DNA from: Kistimonas asteriae
GTDB taxonomy: Bacteria > Pseudomonadota > Gammaproteobacteria > Pseudomonadales > Endozoicomonadaceae
Reading direction: 5' to 3'
Length of the DNA: 64,000 bases
NCBI RefSeq assembly: GCF_018263925.1
Contig: NZ_JAEVHF010000019.1
Coordinates: 1-64,000, forward strand
Shown one piece after another: positions 1-8,157 of this stretch. A model generated the notes under the pieces. It made no database searches and was not told where the DNA came from. It was given only the letters and a program-made list of their open reading frames with translations. The position numbers and the translations under genes were made by a program. Numbering within the stretch: position 1 is the stretch's first letter; each line of letters starts with the position of its first letter.

Positions 1-60
1 GCGGGTCTGGCGACGCTTTTGAGTGAATTCAGCGTCAGAAAAGCTGAGTTGTTGATCCAT
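1..60 (-). CDS. IS5-family transposase, N-terminal fragment (cut by window edge)
   Basis: The reading frame starts at ATG 60 and runs off the left edge. Its 20 residues begin MDQQLSFSDAEFTQKRRQTR, the characteristic start of IS5-group DDE transposases (MxQLSFSDAEFxxKRxQTR). An SD-like GGAG lies seven bases upstream. The fragment is too short to show the catalytic DDE residues, so whether the enzyme is intact is unknown. Confidence 0.8.
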   Translation of the reverse strand, partial: MDQQLSFSDAEFTQKRRQTR

Positions 61-61
61 G

Positions 62-95
62 GCTAATCTCCAGCAAGGGCTGAGAGGAGATTAGC
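62..95 (-). promoter_or_regulatory. Hairpin sequestering the transposase ribosome-binding site
   Basis: A perfect 10-bp inverted repeat, GCTAATCTCC (62-71) and GGAGATTAGC (86-95), lies between the IS terminus and the transposase ATG. The transposase SD (GGAG on the minus strand, 68-71) is inside the stem. In mRNA this would hide the ribosome-binding site, a known way for insertion sequences to limit transposase made from read-through transcripts. The regulatory role is inferred from structure only. Confidence 0.5.
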
Positions 96-129
96 TTATT
101 ATCGGGGACTTAATCGCAGGTTCCTTAGC

Positions 130-1317
130 ATGACAGGTGAGCTAGATCGATTGTTGAACCTGCCAGTTGATAAATCCAAGCTTGAACATGAACTAAGATT
201 GGCAAAAGAAAGTTTAGATCTTGTTATTAAACAAGCCAGAGATATGGGAATTGAAGATGAGGCAATTGTACAGGCAAGAAACCCTTATCAATTACCTGTG
301 CAAGTAATTATGAAAGATGATCCATCTAAAGGGATTAATGCTGATACGTTTCAAGAAAAAACGCGTAAAAGACAATTGGGTTCAATTACCGTAAGACAAC
401 AAAGATTGACAAAATTAGAAAAACAGTTAAAAGAATATGATAAATTTATGGAAACTCTCCAGGAGGTTGATAGTAAAGTTCACTCTAAAAGAGGTTTTGT
501 TGAAGACTCTGTAATGGAATTTTTTATAGAAATACTATGTCCTTTTATCCAGTATGACTCAGCTCAATCGAGACAGAGTGATCCTAATGATTTTATAGTA
601 GATTTTTATCGTATGTTTGGTGTTGTTCTTGATCCGGATAAAGGCGGATCGGTTGCAATGAAGTTAGACCTGCAACTAGATTACTATCTTGCTTCAGGGC
701 AAGCGATTGAATTATCTGTTCAGGATGGTATAGATAACTATTTTAACAATTTAAAGATATGTAATGTCAAAGAAATCATTCATGTTGGAAGTGATATTTT
801 ATATCTTTCATCTCCTGATCAAGGTGGTGCCAGATCAAAACTATGGCTAAATGATAAAATTGAAACCCAATATACAACAGAAGACGGTAAGAAAGAAGTT
901 GTTCACGAATATCAACTACTAAGTATTTTAACAATCGAGCTGTCTCATTATCGGGCATGGGTTATTCGTGGTGGTGATGTTTATTGCTTTGATAGTATGG
1001 AAGATCAAAAAGAGGGTGAGAGAATCATCCCGGCAATTAAAGTTTATCCAAATATGGGGCAGCAAATTAATCTTGGCCTCTTCTCAAAAGACGGTGGGTT
1101 GACGAAATATGCTGAGTCAGTGGACGCAGATGTTAAAGACTTTGATAAGACTACTTCTGAGGATGGGGATGAAGTAAATAATTTAAAAGATATGCAAAGA
1201 TGTTATGCTTGTACTATGGATCATCTTAAATCATTTCATAGAGATACAAAGTTTCTTATGTACAAAAAAATAAATAGCTATGTAAGGGATATACCCGCAG
1301 ATGCAGATCAGGAATGA
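130..1317 (+). CDS. 5'-truncated ubiquitin-specific-protease-like (C19) protein
   Basis: A 395-residue ORF, clearly more AT-rich than its neighbours. Residues 1-120 are charged and helical with coiled-coil character. The rest follows the order of motifs of eukaryotic USP deubiquitinases after the Cys box: a QQD-like QSDPNDFIVDFY (149-160), a strand-rich stretch ending in a sheet plus acidic helix (176-209), and a His box, SHYRAWVIRGGDVYCFDS (272-289), giving candidate His273 and Asp288 at USP-like spacing. No Cys box (NxGNTCxxN) is present. The frame stays open upstream into the IS5 end, and the ATG lies two bases inside the IS target site, so the 5' part was probably cut off by the insertion. 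Likely a non-functional remnant of a host-directed effector; the USP assignment rests on weak motifs. Confidence 0.5.
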   Translation: MTGELDRLLNLPVDKSKLEHELRLAKESLDLVIKQARDMGIEDEAIVQARNPYQLPVQVIMKDDPSKGINADTFQEKTRKRQLGSITVRQQRLTKLEKQLKEYDKFMETLQEVDSKVHSKRGFVEDSVMEFFIEILCPFIQYDSAQSRQSDPNDFIVDFYRMFGVVLDPDKGGSVAMKLDLQLDYYLASGQAIELSVQDGIDNYFNNLKICNVKEIIHVGSDILYLSSPDQGGARSKLWLNDKIETQYTTEDGKKEVVHEYQLLSILTIELSHYRAWVIRGGDVYCFDSMEDQKEGERIIPAIKVYPNMGQQINLGLFSKDGGLTKYAESVDADVKDFDKTTSEDGDEVNNLKDMQRCYACTMDHLKSFHRDTKFLMYKKINSYVRDIPADADQE

Positions 1318-1337
1318 TTAATTATCATATAATAAAA

Positions 1338-1372
1338 TTTGGGTTGATAGTTTGATATATTATCAACCCAAA
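1338..1372 (-). terminator. Rho-independent terminator downstream of def
   Basis: A perfect 12-bp inverted repeat (TTTGGGTTGATA / TATCAACCCAAA) with an 11-base loop lies between the convergent USP-like ORF and def. On the minus strand the stem is followed by TTTTATT, so it should end def transcripts. It may also slow rightward transcription. Confidence 0.75.
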
Positions 1373-1389
1373 ATCATTCGATAAAACTT

Positions 1390-1899
1390 CTATTTTTCTA
1401 TTAATCTATGCTGCTTCTCAAGCTTCTTACGAATCCGCTCACGCTTGAGTTTGGAGAGATAATCCACAAACAGCTTGCCGTCGAGATGATCGGTCTCGTG
1501 TTGTACGCAGACAGCCATCAAGCCTTCACACTCTACCTCGAATGATTCTCCGTTACGGTCCAGGGCCTTAACGCGCACTTTGGCGGGTCGATCCAGGCTT
1601 TCATAAAAACCGGGTACTGACAGGCAACCTTCACCGTATTCTGTGACTTCATCCGTCAGTGGGGTGATTTCAGGGTTGATGAACGCCATGGGATCGCTTT
1701 TATCTTCCGACAGATCCATGACGAAGATGCGCTTCTGGACGTTGACCTGGGTGGCAGCCAGGCCCACACCCTTGCTTTCGTACATGGTGTCGAACATATC
1801 GTCGATGAACGTGCGCAGTGCGTCATCTACGGTCTCGACAGGGGTGCCGACTTCACGGAGACGCTCATCGGGGTATTCAAGAATCGTCAATATAGCCAT
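1390..1899 (-). CDS. def: Peptide deformylase
   Basis: 169 residues, normal for the family. The enzyme removes the N-formyl group from nascent proteins, using Fe2+ or another divalent metal. All three signature motifs are present: GVGLAATQ (residues 44-51), EGCLSVP (89-95, metal-binding Cys) and QHETDHLDG (HExxH, two His ligands and the catalytic Glu). In related genomes def is followed by fmt, rsmB and trkA; here the next sequence downstream is the IS5-disrupted foreign gene, so fmt is either displaced beyond the window or elsewhere. It is divergent from the LysM gene across a 283-bp intergenic region, the usual arrangement. Confidence 0.97.
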   Translation of the reverse strand: MAILTILEYPDERLREVGTPVETVDDALRTFIDDMFDTMYESKGVGLAATQVNVQKRIFVMDLSEDKSDPMAFINPEITPLTDEVTEYGEGCLSVPGFYESLDRPAKVRVKALDRNGESFEVECEGLMAVCVQHETDHLDGKLFVDYLSKLKRERIRKKLEKQHRLIEK

Positions 1900-2182
1900 A
1901 ATTTATGCCGTTCCATTCTTCTATAACATTGCGTGCATTGCCCACACCGGAACGCACATCATTTAGGGTTTATTGTAAATTTCCCCCGTTACTGACACAA
2001 ATTAGCATTTTCAATACAACTGATAATGACTGTCACTGACACGGCTGTTGGTTTGTCTAACCATCTGACCGATTTGCGACGGCCATCACGCTAGTTCAGG
2101 TTGGCTGGTCTAGTGCCGAAAAACGTTGGTATCATGGGTGGAAAACAGGCAGAGGCCTGATCGGCAGAGCTGAGACATAACA

Positions 2183-3232
2183 ATGAAAAAACTGTTACTG
2201 GGATGTGTGCTGTGGAGTCTTTCCATGATCGCCTGGGGGGAAGCGTCTGACGAGATGTTCCGGGACGATCGGCCCGAGAGCTATACGGTGGTACCTGGTG
2301 ACACTCTCTGGGAAATCTCCGGCCGCTTTCTCAAGAGCCCCTGGCGCTGGCCTGAAGTCTGGGATATGAACAGCCAGATCAACAACCCGCACCTGATTTA
2401 TCCCGGTGATGTCATTAATCTGGTTTATATCGATGGCAAACCGCATCTAACCGTCAGTCGCAATGGTCAGTCCGCCACGGGGGATGGCCGCACGATCAAG
2501 CTAATACCAAAAATCCGCAAGCAACGCCTGGCGGATGCCATCCCGGCCATCCCCCTGGATGCGATCAGCGGGTTTCTCAGTCACAGCCGGATCGTCAGTA
2601 TTCCAGAAACATTGACGAATGCTCCTTACATTGTCAGCGGTAAGGAGGATAGATTGATCAGTGCCGCAGGAGACCTTATTTATGCCAGAGGGGTGGTGGA
2701 AGACGAAATCACCCGCTTTGGGGTCTACCGCAAGCAGCAGGTGATTACTGACCTTGAAACCAATGAGGTGCTGGGTATCATGGCGTTGGGCTTGGGATCA
2801 GCGACACTGAAGAAGGTTAATGGTGACCTGTTGTCGCTCAGGGTGACTCGGGCTTCAGAAGAAATTCGTGGTGGTGACCGGCTGTTGGTGTCGGAAGAGC
2901 GGGGGCTTGCGCCATCTTTCATGCCCAGCGTCCCGGAAGATCGTGAAATGAGGGCCAGAATTCTTCACGTTATCAGCGGCGTTAACCAGATCGGACGTTT
3001 TCACAATGTGATTATCAACAAGGGCGAGCGGGAGAATTTGAAAACCGGCAATGTCATGGCGATCTATAAAGATGTTGAGGTGCGAGACCGGTTCGCAGAT
3101 GAAGTGATCACCTTGCCTCCGGAACGTGTGGGTGTGTTGATGGTCTATCGCACGTTTGAGAAGGTTAGCTATGGTGTGGTCTTAAAAGCCAGTCAGCCGC
3201 TGCGTATTGGTGACCTGCTAAAAGCCCCCTGA
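2183..3232 (+). CDS. LysM-domain cell-envelope protein
   Basis: 349 residues with an N-terminal signal peptide (MKKLLLGCVLWSLSMIAWGE). One LysM domain at about residues 34-82 (YTVVPGDTLWEISGRF ... NPHLIYPGDVINL) should bind peptidoglycan. The remaining ~260 residues have no motif I recognise but are conserved with this domain in Pseudomonas-type genomes, where the gene sits between def (divergent) and dprA as here. Probably a periplasmic peptidoglycan-associated protein; the exact role is unknown. Confidence 0.9.
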   Translation: MKKLLLGCVLWSLSMIAWGEASDEMFRDDRPESYTVVPGDTLWEISGRFLKSPWRWPEVWDMNSQINNPHLIYPGDVINLVYIDGKPHLTVSRNGQSATGDGRTIKLIPKIRKQRLADAIPAIPLDAISGFLSHSRIVSIPETLTNAPYIVSGKEDRLISAAGDLIYARGVVEDEITRFGVYRKQQVITDLETNEVLGIMALGLGSATLKKVNGDLLSLRVTRASEEIRGGDRLLVSEERGLAPSFMPSVPEDREMRARILHVISGVNQIGRFHNVIINKGERENLKTGNVMAIYKDVEVRDRFADEVITLPPERVGVLMVYRTFEKVSYGVVLKASQPLRIGDLLKAP

Positions 3233-3317
3233 GTGTATTCCTGATCTATCCTGATTCCCCATTGCCAACAACAATGCCACCCCTGCAGTGTCAGGGGTGG
3301 GGAAACAGGATGTCGTT

Positions 3318-4466
3318 ATGTCCGCGCTATTTGATAAACACTGGGATCAACTGGAGCCATGGCTTCGGCTGTTTCATCTCCCGGGGCTGGGGCTGAAACG
3401 CTTCCACTATTTGCTGGAGCATGTCGGTAGTCCGGAAAAAGTGCTGTCCCTGTCATTGAAAGGTCTTCTTGAGAGCGTGCCGAAATCCCTGGCAGTGAAT
3501 ATTGCGTCCAGTAGTAAGTCTGTAGGGATGCAGGATAGTCTGGCAGCGACCCGTAAGTGGTTATCAGAACCCAATCACCACATTATTTGCAGGGATTCCA
3601 GTGGGTATCCTTCATCACTGGCAGCCATTGCTGATCCACCCCCTTTACTCTTTAGCCAGGGAAATCCGGAGCATCTGCTTTCCCCACAGATTGCCGTTGT
3701 TGGTACCCGTTCTCCCACCCCACAGGGAAAGCATCATGCTTTTCAGTTGGCAGAAGCGCTGGCGGGTTGTGGTCTGACCGTAACCAGTGGGCTGGCCCTG
3801 GGTATTGATGGCGAAGCCCATAAAGGGGCGTTATCAGGCAAGGGCACTACGGTCGCCGTCGTGGCAACCGGCTTGGATCGTGTTTATCCGGAAAGACACC
3901 GGCCACTGGCTGAAACGATCTCCAACCATGGCGTACTGGTGTCGGAATTTCCGCTGGGTACTTTGCCAAGACCCGGGCATTTTCCCCGTCGAAACCGCAT
4001 TATCAGTGGTTTGAGTCATGGAGTATTGGTCGTTGAGGCTGATGTTAAAAGTGGCTCCCTGATCACGGCACGCCTAGCCAATGAGCAGGGACGTGAGGTG
4101 TTTGCCGTTCCAGGGCCTATCAATAATCCCTGTACCCGCGGTTGCCATAGCCTGATTCGGGAAGGCGCCACCCTGGTAGAAAGTGTTGAGGATATCCTGC
4201 AGGAGTTAACCGGGCCTTTGGGGTGTTGGCAGTCGGTTCCATCCCATGCGCAGGATGAGTTGCCGGAAACGGGCTCAGAGAGCGAAAAACAGGTGCTCAA
4301 TGCCATGGGGTTTGAGACCTGTCATACCGATGATGTCGTGCTGAGAACCGGCCTGCCCAGCCATAGGGTTGCCAGTCTATTACTCGATCTGGAGCTTGAC
4401 GGGAAAATTGTCAGTGTTCCTGGCGGTTTTATGCGTATAACCAACCGTTCCGCTCTGGACAGGTAA
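3318..4466 (+). CDS. dprA: DNA-processing protein DprA (Smf)
   Basis: About 382 residues. DprA loads RecA on incoming single-stranded DNA during natural transformation. A helix-hairpin-helix/SAM-like N-terminus (about 15-60) precedes the Rossmann-like core with the characteristic VVGTRxxTxxG, SGLALGIDGEAH, VLVSEFPLG, FPRRNRIISGLS and VVEADVKSGSLITA motifs; a winged-helix C-terminus follows. I start at ATG 3318, preceded by AGGA seven bases upstream, rather than at GTG 3288 with no good SD. It lies downstream of the LysM gene in the conserved block. Confidence 0.96.
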   Translation: MSALFDKHWDQLEPWLRLFHLPGLGLKRFHYLLEHVGSPEKVLSLSLKGLLESVPKSLAVNIASSSKSVGMQDSLAATRKWLSEPNHHIICRDSSGYPSSLAAIADPPPLLFSQGNPEHLLSPQIAVVGTRSPTPQGKHHAFQLAEALAGCGLTVTSGLALGIDGEAHKGALSGKGTTVAVVATGLDRVYPERHRPLAETISNHGVLVSEFPLGTLPRPGHFPRRNRIISGLSHGVLVVEADVKSGSLITARLANEQGREVFAVPGPINNPCTRGCHSLIREGATLVESVEDILQELTGPLGCWQSVPSHAQDELPETGSESEKQVLNAMGFETCHTDDVVLRTGLPSHRVASLLLDLELDGKIVSVPGGFMRITNRSALDR

Positions 4467-4539
4467 CGGCGGTTACGATACTTTGCGCGCTCACAAAGAA
4501 TAATCATATTTGTCCAACCCTGTTAGAAGAGAGCCTGTA

Positions 4540-5046
4540 ATGAGCCAACCTTTTGTTGCCATTCTCATGGGATCCGATTCTGACCTGCCCAAGGTTGAAG
4601 CGGCCATTGATGTCCTGAAGAAACTCAATGTGCACTGCGAAGTTCGTGTACATTCCGCCCACCGTACCCCCGATGCCACTCACAGTTATGTCAAAGATGC
4701 TGATGCTCGTGGCTGCGCCGCATTCATCTGCTGTGCCGGTATGGCGGCGCACCTGGCGGGTGTTGTGGCATCACTGACCATCAAGCCGGTGATTGGTGTG
4801 CCGATTGATGCAGGTCCCCTGGATGGTATGGATGCCCTGCTCTCCACTGCGCAGATGCCGGGTGGTATTCCGGTCGCTACTGTCGCCATCGGCAAGGCCG
4901 GCGCGAAAAATGCCGGTTATCTGGCTTGCCAGATCATTGCCCTTGGTGATGCCGACCTGGCTGATCGTCTGAAGGCTGATCGTCGCGCCAATGCGGAAAA
5001 CGTACTGGCCCGTAATGCTGCCCTGCAGGAAAAACTGGGCGCGTAA
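4540..5046 (+). CDS. purE: N5-carboxyaminoimidazole ribonucleotide mutase
   Basis: 168 residues, class I PurE. It converts N5-CAIR to CAIR in purine biosynthesis. Seen: the MGSDSDLPK substrate loop (residues 8-16), SAHRTPD (about 45-51), the conserved GMAAHLAGVVAS and the VPIDAGPLDGMDALLS loop. ATG 4540 follows GAAGAGAG; the earlier in-frame TTG at 4510 is unlikely. Its stop overlaps the next start (TAATG), so purE and tsaC are translationally coupled. purK is not adjacent. Confidence 0.96.
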   Translation: MSQPFVAILMGSDSDLPKVEAAIDVLKKLNVHCEVRVHSAHRTPDATHSYVKDADARGCAAFICCAGMAAHLAGVVASLTIKPVIGVPIDAGPLDGMDALLSTAQMPGGIPVATVAIGKAGAKNAGYLACQIIALGDADLADRLKADRRANAENVLARNAALQEKLGA

Positions 5047-5597
5047 TGGCTCAGGATGTTACTGAAGCTGCCCGGGCACTGCGCTCGGGTGGCGTTATCG
5101 CCTATCCTACTGAAGCGGTCTGGGGATTGGGGTGTGATCCCTGGAGTGAAGCAGCGGTTCACCGCATTCTTTCCATCAAACAGCGGCCGATCAGCAAGGG
5201 ATTGATTCTTGTTGCATCCTGTCCGGATCAGATTGCCCCGTTACTTGAAACCCTGAGCGATGATCTGTCGTCCAAGATCCTGTCCATGCAATCGCAGCCG
5301 TTAACCTGGCTGGTGCCAGATGAAACGAACTGGATTCCTGGCTGGATCAAAGGGGATTTTGACAGCGTTGCCATCCGGATCAGCCAACATCCGCTGGTGG
5401 TCGAGCTGTGTAATCTATTTGGCAAGCCCATGGTTTCGACATCGGCCAACCGTGCCGGGGAACCGCCCATGGTGACGCGGGAAGAGGTGGTCGCCACTTT
5501 TGACCAGGACGTTGACTGGATTACGGAAGGCGGTACGGGTGATGCCCAGTCGCCTTCGAGCATACGTGATCTGGTGACGGATCAGGTCTTTCGTTAA
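5046..5597 (+). CDS. tsaC: Threonylcarbamoyl-AMP synthase
   Basis: 183 residues, the size of the short TsaC (YrdC/RimN) form. It makes L-threonylcarbamoyladenylate from Thr, bicarbonate and ATP, the first step of t6A modification of tRNA. The YrdC fold is recognisable from the N-terminal GGVIAYPTEAVWGLGCDP, the KxRPxxKGLILV segment and the STSANRAGEPP motif near the C-terminus. It overlaps the purE stop by one base and belongs to the dprA-purE-tsaC-hemF-aroE block. Confidence 0.95.
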   Translation: MAQDVTEAARALRSGGVIAYPTEAVWGLGCDPWSEAAVHRILSIKQRPISKGLILVASCPDQIAPLLETLSDDLSSKILSMQSQPLTWLVPDETNWIPGWIKGDFDSVAIRISQHPLVVELCNLFGKPMVSTSANRAGEPPMVTREEVVATFDQDVDWITEGGTGDAQSPSSIRDLVTDQVFR

Positions 5598-5664
5598 AAA
5601 TCATTGCCGGCCGGACTGTTACTGCCTCGTGCCGGCAGATGACCCACTGATCGGAATTTCGCTT

Positions 5665-6579
5665 ATGACTGACCAACCGGATATCGCCGCGGTAAAACAT
5701 TACCTGTTGGGCCTACAGGATCGTATCTGTGATGGGCTGGCGGCAGAGGATGGCAAAGCGACATTCCGGGAAGATAACTGGGAGCATCACCATGGCGGTG
5801 GTGGCAGAGCCCGGGTCATTGAAAATGGCGCGTTGTTTGAGAAAGGCGGTGTGAACTTCTCCCATGTTCGTGGCCGTCAGCTGCCGGCAGCCGCCAGTGC
5901 TCGTCGACCGGAGCTGGCCGGCCGGAGCTTTCAGGCCATGGGGGTTTCGCTGGTCATCCATCCGGAAAATCCGTATGTGCCGGTTTCCCATGCCAATGTC
6001 CGTCTGTTGATCGCTGAGAAGGAAGGTGCTGATCCGGTCTGGTGGTTTGGTGGTGGCTATGATCTGACCCCCTGCTACGGTTTTGAGGAAGATTGCCAAC
6101 ACTGGCATCAGGTGGCACACAAGGCTTGTGAACCCTTTGGTGAGTTCGTGTATCCCCGGTATAAACAGTGGTGTGATGAGTATTTCTTCCTGAAACACCG
6201 GAATGAACCCCGGGGTGTTGGCGGATTGTTTTTCGATGATTTGAATGAGTGGCCTTTCGAAAAGTGCTTCGGTTTCATGCAGTCAGTCGGTGACAGTTAT
6301 ATCGATGCCTATCTGCCGATTGTCAGAAAGCGGAAAAACATGAGCTGGGGCGAGCACGAAAAAGCCTTTCAGCGCTATCGTCGCGGACGTTATGTGGAAT
6401 TTAATCTAGTGTATGACCGCGGTACGATCTTTGGGCTGCAGTCCGGTGGCCGGACAGAATCGATCCTGATGTCTATGCCCCCACAGGTCGACTGGCGTTA
6501 TGACTGGCATCCAGAGGCGGGCACGCCGGAAGCAGACCTGTATGAGAATTATCTGGTTTCCCGTAACTGGCTGGATTGA
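5665..6579 (+). CDS. hemF: Oxygen-dependent coproporphyrinogen III oxidase
   Basis: 304 residues. It oxidatively decarboxylates coproporphyrinogen III to protoporphyrinogen IX in heme synthesis, using O2. Seen: EKGGVNFSHVRG near residue 65, the metal-site histidines in SLVIHPENPYVPVSHANVR, WWFGGGYDLTPCYG, and the C-terminal RGTIFGLQSGGRTESILMSMPP block. ATG 5665 matches the usual family start; an upstream GTG at 5629 would add 12 unrelated residues. It is immediately followed by aroE, as in Pseudomonas. Confidence 0.96.
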   Translation: MTDQPDIAAVKHYLLGLQDRICDGLAAEDGKATFREDNWEHHHGGGGRARVIENGALFEKGGVNFSHVRGRQLPAAASARRPELAGRSFQAMGVSLVIHPENPYVPVSHANVRLLIAEKEGADPVWWFGGGYDLTPCYGFEEDCQHWHQVAHKACEPFGEFVYPRYKQWCDEYFFLKHRNEPRGVGGLFFDDLNEWPFEKCFGFMQSVGDSYIDAYLPIVRKRKNMSWGEHEKAFQRYRRGRYVEFNLVYDRGTIFGLQSGGRTESILMSMPPQVDWRYDWHPEAGTPEADLYENYLVSRNWLD

Positions 6580-6590
6580 GAGGGATTACG

Positions 6591-7430
6591 ATGAGCGATG
6601 CAACCCATGATCGTTACGCCGTCATTGGTAACCCTGTCGGACACAGCAGGTCACCCGCCATCCATGCCGCCTTTGCTGAGCAAACAGGTCAGAGCATGAC
6701 TTACAAGGCATTGTCGGCGCCTCTGGATGGCTTCAGAGACGTTGTTTCATCCTTCTTTCAGACCGGTGGCAAGGGGCTGAATATCACAGTGCCTTTCAAG
6801 TTGGAAGCCTGGCAGATGGCTGAGCGTCGCACAGAAAGGGCTGAGTTGGCAGGTGCTGTGAATACCCTGTGGCGGTCTGATGATGGCTGCTTATGGGGGG
6901 ATACGACGGATGGCATCGGCATGGTGACCGATATTGCGTCAAATCATAACATCACCATCACAGGCAAGCGCGTACTGGTTCTGGGGGCGGGTGGCGCTGT
7001 ACGGGGCGTCCTGCAACCGCTGCTGGAACAGAATCCGAGCAGCGTGGTTGTCGCTAACCGAACCCTTTCAAAGGCTGAAACACTGGCTGATCTTTTCCGT
7101 GCAATCGGGCCGATCACGGCGTCTGGTCTTGAAACGCTGGATGGCATTTTTGACCTCGTGATCAATGGTACCTCTGCCAGCCTGCAGGGCGATTTACCAC
7201 CGATCCCTGAAGGGATTATCAGCCCGGATTCCCGGGTGTACGATATGATGTATGGCGCTGAAAAAACGGCGTTTATGCAGTGGGCGGAATCCCGTGGGGT
7301 GGCGCTGGCGGTCGATGGGCTGGGTATGTTGGTCGAGCAGGCGGCGGAATCCTTTGCCATCTGGCGCGACGTGCGTCCTGAAACCGGTCCGGTTATCCGT
7401 CAGGTTCGCACCGCCATGGTGGCTGCATAA
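6591..7430 (+). CDS. aroE: Shikimate dehydrogenase (NADP+)
   Basis: 279 residues. It reduces 3-dehydroshikimate to shikimate in aromatic amino acid synthesis. The shikimate-binding N-terminus shows AVIGNPVGHSRSPAIHAAF; the catalytic Lys is in NITVPFK and the catalytic Asp in TTDGIG. The NADP-binding GAGGAVRG follows at about residues 130-137, then the NGTSAS motif. ATG 6591 follows GAGAGGGA. It starts 11 bases after hemF and is probably co-transcribed with it. Confidence 0.96.
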   Translation: MSDATHDRYAVIGNPVGHSRSPAIHAAFAEQTGQSMTYKALSAPLDGFRDVVSSFFQTGGKGLNITVPFKLEAWQMAERRTERAELAGAVNTLWRSDDGCLWGDTTDGIGMVTDIASNHNITITGKRVLVLGAGGAVRGVLQPLLEQNPSSVVVANRTLSKAETLADLFRAIGPITASGLETLDGIFDLVINGTSASLQGDLPPIPEGIISPDSRVYDMMYGAEKTAFMQWAESRGVALAVDGLGMLVEQAAESFAIWRDVRPETGPVIRQVRTAMVAA

Positions 7431-7501
7431 ATATCGCAAAGCATTTGCGACCATAATGGTAAGATGAACAGACTGTCAGGAAACAGCGTGGGGAGCAGTA
7501 A

Positions 7502-8065
7502 ATGACAAGTGCCCGAAATATCGGCTTTATCGTGCTGGTGGATGCTGGTGACAACGATGTCCACAAGATCCGTGAGACCTTGCTGGAGATTGAGGAAATT
7601 GATCTTGTTCACTGCCTGATCGGGCCGACCGACCTGATCTGTTATGGTCGCACGACGGATGTCAGTCAGCTCAAGACCCTGATGAGTGATCGCATCCACG
7701 CCCTGTTGGAAGACCGGTTCAATCCGATTGAGCGGACGGAAACCATGTTAGTGCTGGATCATTACGGGAGTGCACTTTCTTCAGAAACACATGCTCGCCC
7801 CAATGGCACCGGTGCCTGGATTTTTGCTGACTTGAGAATCAGCGGTTCCACTATTGCTGAAAAGCTGCTGAGTCGTCACCCTGAAATCAAAACCGCATTC
7901 AACGTATTAGGTCGTAATGACACCGTGTTTTATGTGGAGTCGGAAACCCTGGACAGCCTGATGGGTGTCATCGATGAAGGGTTCCGGGTACTACGTGGTA
8001 TTGGCAGCGAAGGCAAGCCGACCAAAGCGCTCTCCCGTACGGATACCCGTCTGGTTCTGATGTAA
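7502..8065 (+). CDS. Tandem Lrp/AsnC ligand-binding (RAM) domain protein without HTH
   Basis: 187 residues. Two similar ~75-residue halves, about 8-87 and 107-186, each have the beta-alpha-beta-beta-alpha-beta pattern of the Lrp/AsnC effector domain (RAM/SAM). The first contains DVHKIRETLLEIEEIDLVHCLIGPTDLICYG in its pattern of residues; the second repeats it as TIAEKLLSRHPEIKTAFNVLGRNDTVFYV with matching hydrophobic positions. There is no DNA-binding helix-turn-helix. It may sense an amino acid or partner with a full Lrp protein; both ideas are inference. It follows aroE by 71 bases with a GGGGAG site just upstream of the ATG. Confidence 0.7.
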   Translation: MTSARNIGFIVLVDAGDNDVHKIRETLLEIEEIDLVHCLIGPTDLICYGRTTDVSQLKTLMSDRIHALLEDRFNPIERTETMLVLDHYGSALSSETHARPNGTGAWIFADLRISGSTIAEKLLSRHPEIKTAFNVLGRNDTVFYVESETLDSLMGVIDEGFRVLRGIGSEGKPTKALSRTDTRLVLM

Positions 8066-8157
8066 CGCCCTACCCGTCCAGTCTGTTGCAATATTCAGCA
8101 GGCTGGATTCGCTAACTTCTATAATCATCTTCTACACGTTGTAATGGGACTGTTCCC

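Larger units (their letters stand above)
1..124 (-). mobile_element. IS5-family insertion sequence, terminal part
   Basis: Only the transposase-start end of the element is in the window; the rest lies to the left. The outermost bases, read on the minus strand from 124 inwards, begin GGAACCTGCGATTAAGTCCC. This closely resembles the IS5 terminal repeat as I remember it (GGAAGGTGCGAACAAGTCCC). The four bases just outside, TTAG at 125-128, fit the YTAR target duplication of the IS5 group. The element carries the first 20 codons of a transposase and ends two bases before the ATG of the next ORF, so it probably inserted into that gene. The other end and second target copy cannot be seen. Confidence 0.8.
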
